A stretch of DNA of 9,939 nucleotides, taken from an uncultured Gemmatimonadota bacterium. GTDB lineage: Bacteria > Gemmatimonadota > Gemmatimonadetes > Gemmatimonadales > GWC2-71-9. The stretch is taken from NCBI GenBank assembly GCA_946887295.1, contig CAMPKP010000131.1, forward strand, positions 1-9,939, given 5' to 3'. Below the pieces are notes generated by a model. That model made no database searches and had not been told where the DNA came from. It saw only the letters and a list, made by a program, of their open reading frames with translations. Both the position numbers and the translations under genes were made by a program. Each line of letters opens with the position of its first letter. The stretch's first letter is position 1. Of this stretch, positions 6,082 through 9,939 are shown piece by piece.

Positions 6082-8189
6082 TCGACCTGCCCCGAGGGAC
6101 CCGAGTTTCCGCTGCCAGGTTAGCAGTGAGCGCGTGGGTCGTCGTCCTCGGCGCTGCCGGCTGCCGATCGGATGGTGACATCACCGGGCCGCCCGAACCC
6201 TTGGACAGTGCCGGGCTGGTGGTGTCGAGCCTGAGCTCTCTCAGCCAGGCGGCTGCCGTGAGCGAGCAGTCCGGTGCCGCCTTGGTCGTGGGCACCGTCG
6301 CCTACATCTCGCTCGTCGGCGGAACGGCTCAGGATGGAGTACGGGCCGACATCCGGAATCTCAGCACTGGCCTGGCTACCAGTGTTCCTATGCAGGATGG
6401 AGGCTTCGACCCGATTCCGGTGCCGGCCGAGGAGGGCAACACCATTGAAGTCACCGTCCACGAAAGCGACGGGGGCACGCGACGGTTCACCTCTACTGCC
6501 AGGCTGTTCCGCACCCCGGTCGTCGTGCGCACCGGCCCGACGCGCGGTTCGACGGATGTTCCGCTGAACTCGCTCATCATCATCGTCTTCAGTGAGCCGA
6601 TGGATCCGGAGACCGTGGAGGAGACCGGCATGCGGTTGGTCGGACCAGGTGGCCTGGTGTCCCTCACTGTCGACCTCGACGCAGACGGCCTGACCGCGGT
6701 GGCAACGCCGACAGAGCCGCTGAACACCGCTTCGACCTATACCCTCGTCGTCGAGTCCACCGCGACCAGCGCACACGGCATCGTCCTCGAGGAGACCTAT
6801 CAGACCGAGTTCACGACCATCGAACTGCCCCGGGCGTTCGTCCTCGGCTTTGGCTCCGATGGCGACACCGCCCAGGCGGGGAGCAAGGTGCAGTTCTGGA
6901 TAGCAATCTGGGACGCGATCACCGGAGAAAAGCTCGAGGGCCTCCCGGTGCAATGGTTGAGCCTCAAACCCTCGATCGGCCGGATCGATAGCACGGGGCT
7001 GGTGCACGGGATCGGAGTCGGCGACGTGCAGATCACTGCCACCATCGCCGGGGTCACCGTTCCATCCCCATCGACGCTCACGTTCACGCCGCTCGACTTC
7101 TCCTCGGTGAGCGCCGGTGGGGCGCACACCTGTGGTATCACCACGGCGGGTACCGCTTTCTGCTGGGGCTCCAACTCCAATGGGCAGCTAGGGACCGGGA
7201 ATCTGGAGCCGAGCAGCATTCCCGCACCAGTCGGCGGCGATCTACGCTTCAATGCCATCTCGGCGGGGGCGGAGCATACCTGTGGACTCGCCACGGATGG
7301 ATCTGTGTACTGCTGGGGGAGTGATGAGTCCTGGCAGCTGGGTCGCCTGGACCGGCAGGCGCCGGGAACCGCGGTCAATCGTCGGACCCCGACACTACTT
7401 CCGAACGGCCCGCTTGTGGGGATCACGGCCGGTGGCGGGCACGGCTGCGCCACGAACGCTGCCCGCGCTGCACTGTGCTGGGGGGCATACCGCTATGGAG
7501 AAGACACCCTCTACCTGGATGGCCCCCGCGCAGTGGACGACGCGCTTGCCTTCGACGCGGTCACTGCTGGGGGAGACCACAGCTGCGGACTTGCCGGCGG
7601 CCGGGCGTTCTGCTGGGGCCGAAACGACCGCGGGCAGCTGGGCGATGGAACCGCGGTCTCCCGCCCGCCGCTGGTCGGTGCCGTCGATACCACCACCCCA
7701 GTGGCTCCTGGCCCTCCGATCGGCGACCTGACATTTACTGTACTGTCGGCGGGACTTCTTCACACGTGCGGGGTAGCGGGCGGCCGCGCCTTCTGCTGGG
7801 GCGATGCGGGCGATGGCCGACTCGGCGCAGGCCCGCTGGTGGCCACTCCCTTTGTGACCATCCCGAGAGTCGTTGACGGAGGGGTCGGCTTCAGCTCATT
7901 GGCGTCAGGCGGTCGGCACACCTGCGGCATTGCGACTGGCGGGAGTCCCTACTGCTGGGGCTCCAACGAGTTCGGGCAACTTGGCGATGGAACCCGCGAC
8001 GCCCGCTCGACCCCTTCGCCCGTTGCCGATGGCTTGCGGCTCGGCGCCCTTTCGGTCGGTACCGATCACGCATGCGGCCTGGCGAGCGATGGACTGCTGT
8101 ATTGCTGGGGCCGGAGCGCGGTGGGAGAGGTGGGGAGCGGGTTCACGGGCGTGCATGATCTTCCGACCAAAGTAGCGCTTCAGCGCTGA
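6078..8189 (+). CDS. Lipoprotein with Ig-like domains and a seven-repeat RCC1 propeller
   Basis: The 703-residue protein is predicted to be a surface or periplasmic lipoprotein. The ATG overlaps the TPR-CHAT stop by 4 bp. A basic start (PRGTRVSAAR) and hydrophobic stretch (LAVSAWVVVLGAAGC) lead to lipid-carrying Cys29. Next come a beta-rich domain (about 65-145), a Big_5-like Ig domain (about 148-248, with STDVPLNSLIIIVFSEPMDP) and a Big_2-like domain (about 252-338, with IDSTGLVHGIGVGDVQITAT). Seven RCC1 repeats fill 341-703, about 51 residues each. Every repeat carries a Cys near AGxxHTCG and a second in CWG, giving seven Cys pairs that could be disulfides if exported. Seven repeats would complete one beta-propeller. 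The third repeat is degenerate (GAYRYGEDTLYLDG where others have GQLGDG). Such proteins usually mediate binding; no enzymatic motif is seen. The partner is unknown. Confidence 0.88.
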   Translation: MIDLPRGTRVSAARLAVSAWVVVLGAAGCRSDGDITGPPEPLDSAGLVVSSLSSLSQAAAVSEQSGAALVVGTVAYISLVGGTAQDGVRADIRNLSTGLATSVPMQDGGFDPIPVPAEEGNTIEVTVHESDGGTRRFTSTARLFRTPVVVRTGPTRGSTDVPLNSLIIIVFSEPMDPETVEETGMRLVGPGGLVSLTVDLDADGLTAVATPTEPLNTASTYTLVVESTATSAHGIVLEETYQTEFTTIELPRAFVLGFGSDGDTAQAGSKVQFWIAIWDAITGEKLEGLPVQWLSLKPSIGRIDSTGLVHGIGVGDVQITATIAGVTVPSPSTLTFTPLDFSSVSAGGAHTCGITTAGTAFCWGSNSNGQLGTGNLEPSSIPAPVGGDLRFNAISAGAEHTCGLATDGSVYCWGSDESWQLGRLDRQAPGTAVNRRTPTLLPNGPLVGITAGGGHGCATNAARAALCWGAYRYGEDTLYLDGPRAVDDALAFDAVTAGGDHSCGLAGGRAFCWGRNDRGQLGDGTAVSRPPLVGAVDTTTPVAPGPPIGDLTFTVLSAGLLHTCGVAGGRAFCWGDAGDGRLGAGPLVATPFVTIPRVVDGGVGFSSLASGGRHTCGIATGGSPYCWGSNEFGQLGDGTRDARSTPSPVADGLRLGALSVGTDHACGLASDGLLYCWGRSAVGEVGSGFTGVHDLPTKVALQR

Positions 8190-8195
8190 GAAACC

Positions 8196-8201
8196 GGGAG
8201 G
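8196..8201 (+). promoter_or_regulatory. Ribosome binding site deciding between clustered GTG starts
   Basis: GGGAGG at 8196-8201 is followed by in-frame GTG codons at 8202, 8211 and 8220. Only 8211 has a workable spacer (9 nt), so it is the preferred start of the last gene. The site lies in the 21-bp gap after the RCC1 gene, with no room for an obvious separate promoter. Confidence 0.6.
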
Positions 8202-8210
8202 GTGGACCAG

Positions 8211-9827
8211 GTGAGAACCGTGAATGAGATCAATGCCATTCCAGGCCGGATCGCATGGCGTTCGTGCCTCCTCGTCTCGATGCTGGCTTGCGGCGGAAGC
8301 TCGGACCTCAGCGAACCCGTCGACGAGCCCGTTTCCATCACTATCTACACCAGCACCGAAGGCCCTCATATCGATCCTGATGGGTACGGCGTCTCGCTAG
8401 ACGGGGGAACGCCTATCTCTGTAGGCGCTACGGATACCCTCAACGTACTGGACCTCGAGCCGGGACCGCACACCGTGGTCCTGGACGGCTGGGCCGAGAA
8501 CTGCACGCCGAGCACCAGTCCGTCACGCCTGGTCGAAGCTTCGCCTGGGGAACCATCCGCAGTCCACTTTGCGGTTACCTGCTCTGCGTTGCCGGCACTG
8601 ATCGCCCGGGTACGCACGGTCGGGGTGGCATGGGACTTGGACGGCTACCTGCTCGAGTTGGACGGCGGCGAGCCGCAACTGATCACGGTAGCAGACACCA
8701 TTGCCTACGAGGCTCTTCCGACTGGTGAGCATGAGGTAAGTCTCTCAGGGCTGCAGGACAACTGCAGCTTCGAAGGCTCTAATCCCCGGCTGCTGTCTGT
8801 GACGCCGGGCTCGACGGCCGTGGCCGAGTTCGAGGTCCGGTGCCTCGTATCCAGCCGCATTCTCTTCAACGCCCTCGTGTTGGACAACACCTACCCCACT
8901 GGAGCCCGCTCCGTACTCTACCTGATGAGCAGCGACGGCACGGGTCTGCAGCCGTTGACGGGTGGCAGCGAGTACGACCATTCCTACGCCTGGTCTCCCA
9001 GCGGTGATCAAATTGCGTATATAAGCCGCACGGACTCGGTAACGGAGGTGCTGGTGGTGATGAGCAGTGACGGAAGCGGGCAAACGCCGATTCTCACCGG
9101 CGGGTACTTGGGAGAACTCGAATGGTCTCCGGACGCAACCAGGATCGCCTTCCTGGCATGGCTCGACGATCCAGAACTCGGCCCAGACCTCTATGTGATC
9201 AACAGTGATGGCACTGGGCTCACCCTGCTGAGTCGTGGCGCGGGACTGGGAGGACTTGCGTGGTCACCCGATGGGCGTAAGATCGCGTTCACGGCCGATC
9301 CACTGGGGGAGCCCCGATGGGGGGAGCCACAGCAAGGGGACATCTACCTCGTCAACCCTGATGGAAGCGCCCTGACGCGCGTCACATCCGCTGGTGGCTT
9401 CGAGTGGGGACCGGCGTGGTCACCGGACGGCGGGACCATCGCATTCGCGAGTAGTGGCGAACGGCTCGACGGCCCTGGACGCCTCTATCTGATGAACTCG
9501 GACGGCACTAACCAGCGCCCGCTGACGTCTGGCTCCCCTGAATATCACCCTCGTTGGTCCCCGGATGGCAGCAAGATCCTTTTCACTCGGGGTCGCGGGT
9601 TCGATAGACATGTGGTTGTTGTGAATGCGGACGGTACCAACGAGCTGAATCTCACCCCTGGCAGTTATGGGGCAGATGCCACCTGGTCCTCCGATGGACG
9701 TGCGATCGCGTATCACGATGATGTCCGCATACGCCTGATGAATGCGGATGGTTCGGGCAATACGGCGCTTCCAGTAGACCAGTTCTTAATTGTGGGAACT
9801 GTGGGAGTACCGAGGTGGGAACCATAG
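8211..9827 (+). CDS. Lipoprotein with two Ig/PEGA-like modules and a PD40 (TolB-like) propeller
   Basis: The 538-residue protein is a predicted lipoprotein (WRSCLLVSMLAC, lipidated at Cys27). Two tandem beta-sandwich modules follow (41-124 and 129-211). They share DPDGYGVSLDGGTP / DLDGYLLELDGGEP, a G-x-H-x-V-x-L segment, an Asn-Cys and a final Cys. Cys98-Cys124 and Cys185-Cys211 have the same 26-residue spacing. From about 217 to the end there are six complete PD40 units and a partial seventh, each like LYLMNSDGTNQRPLT followed by WSPDGSKILF. The first strand (SRILFNALV) could close the ring with the incomplete last unit, as in TolB-type propellers. It is not TolB itself, since the N-terminal TolB domain is absent and no Tol genes are nearby. 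A role in binding is likely; an enzyme activity cannot be claimed. It is the last intact gene of the probable operon. Confidence 0.87.
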   Translation: MRTVNEINAIPGRIAWRSCLLVSMLACGGSSDLSEPVDEPVSITIYTSTEGPHIDPDGYGVSLDGGTPISVGATDTLNVLDLEPGPHTVVLDGWAENCTPSTSPSRLVEASPGEPSAVHFAVTCSALPALIARVRTVGVAWDLDGYLLELDGGEPQLITVADTIAYEALPTGEHEVSLSGLQDNCSFEGSNPRLLSVTPGSTAVAEFEVRCLVSSRILFNALVLDNTYPTGARSVLYLMSSDGTGLQPLTGGSEYDHSYAWSPSGDQIAYISRTDSVTEVLVVMSSDGSGQTPILTGGYLGELEWSPDATRIAFLAWLDDPELGPDLYVINSDGTGLTLLSRGAGLGGLAWSPDGRKIAFTADPLGEPRWGEPQQGDIYLVNPDGSALTRVTSAGGFEWGPAWSPDGGTIAFASSGERLDGPGRLYLMNSDGTNQRPLTSGSPEYHPRWSPDGSKILFTRGRGFDRHVVVVNADGTNELNLTPGSYGADATWSSDGRAIAYHDDVRIRLMNADGSGNTALPVDQFLIVGTVGVPRWEP

Positions 9828-9841
9828 CGGAGTCCAACAGT

Positions 9842-9939
9842 TGCCAGCCGAGGAGGGGAACACCAAGACCGTGGACACCTCGGCGACGGGAGCGCGGTGT
9901 CCCGCCCTCTGCTGGTCGGGATGGTTGACACGCAGCCGA
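9842..9939 (+). pseudogene. Scrambled fragment of a second RCC1/Ig lipoprotein gene
   Basis: Bases 9842-9864 match 6421-6443 of the RCC1 lipoprotein gene at 21 of 23 positions, encoding LPAEEGNT in one frame. From about 9879 the sequence instead matches 7637-7690 of the same gene (about 40 of 54 bases), encoding LGDGSAVSRPLLVGMVDT in another frame, against LGDGTAVSRPPLVGAVDT in the intact gene. Roughly 1.2 kb that separates these parts in the intact gene is missing, and the frame changes at the junction. Differences in the second part are mostly at third codon positions, so it comes from a diverged functional paralogue rather than a recent copy. No start codon or ribosome binding site serves it. 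The RCC1 part may continue beyond the window. Confidence 0.6.

Noticed and set aside
6120..7127. 335-codon minus-strand frame opposite the RCC1 lipoprotein
   Set aside because: Its composition is antisense-like (many Asp, Arg, Gly) and no family is recognisable. The sense strand carries the lipobox and Ig domains.
7098..8186. Tandem DNA repeat or CRISPR-like array in the RCC1 region
   Set aside because: The recurring TGCTGGGG and neighbouring bases reflect repeated protein motifs (CWG) inside one frame. Unit length and sequence vary too much for an array.

Overview
The window is GC-rich bacterial chromosomal DNA. It is most consistent with Gemmatimonadota or a similar environmental phylum. 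This is an inference from the company of families: a compact RpoD-type sigma factor, a TPR-CHAT protein, RCC1-repeat lipoproteins with Ig-like domains, and PD40 propeller lipoproteins with tandem Ig/PEGA-like modules. No rRNA, tRNA, CRISPR array, transposase or integrase is visible.

Left part (1-1505). The window opens inside the 3' two-thirds of a primary-type sigma-70 gene (rpoD-like). Facing it is a complete minus-strand beta-carbonic anhydrase gene. The two stop codons are 10 bp apart and both lie within one short GC-rich hairpin. Upstream of the carbonic anhydrase, still on the minus strand, there is a good -35/-10 promoter, an almost leaderless 24-codon reading frame with two close Cys codons, and a GC-rich hairpin followed by a T-rich stretch. 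Together these look like an attenuated leader. Between this promoter and the next gene lies a cluster of nested repeats: a perfect 14-bp palindrome, an 11-bp direct repeat and 10-bp inverted arms.

Right part (1506-9827). Five plus-strand genes probably form one transcription unit: a diverged ECF-like sigma factor; a zinc-finger, single-pass membrane anti-sigma factor with an external Fn3-like domain; a large TPR-CHAT protein; a lipoprotein with Ig-like domains and a seven-repeat RCC1 propeller; and a lipoprotein with two Ig/PEGA-like modules and a PD40 (TolB-like) propeller. The last four are tightly packed: the gaps are 1 bp (or an overlap, depending on the start), a 4-bp ATGA overlap, and 21 bp. 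A plausible reading is an envelope-sensing locus. The sigma/anti-sigma pair would set transcription, and the three downstream proteins would act at or outside the inner membrane. The CHAT domain keeps its cysteine but has Tyr where the catalytic His is expected, so it may not be an active protease.

End (9828-9939). The last ~100 bases are a scrambled fragment related to two separate parts of the RCC1 lipoprotein gene, in different frames. They look like the remnant of a second copy, or its damaged 5' end.
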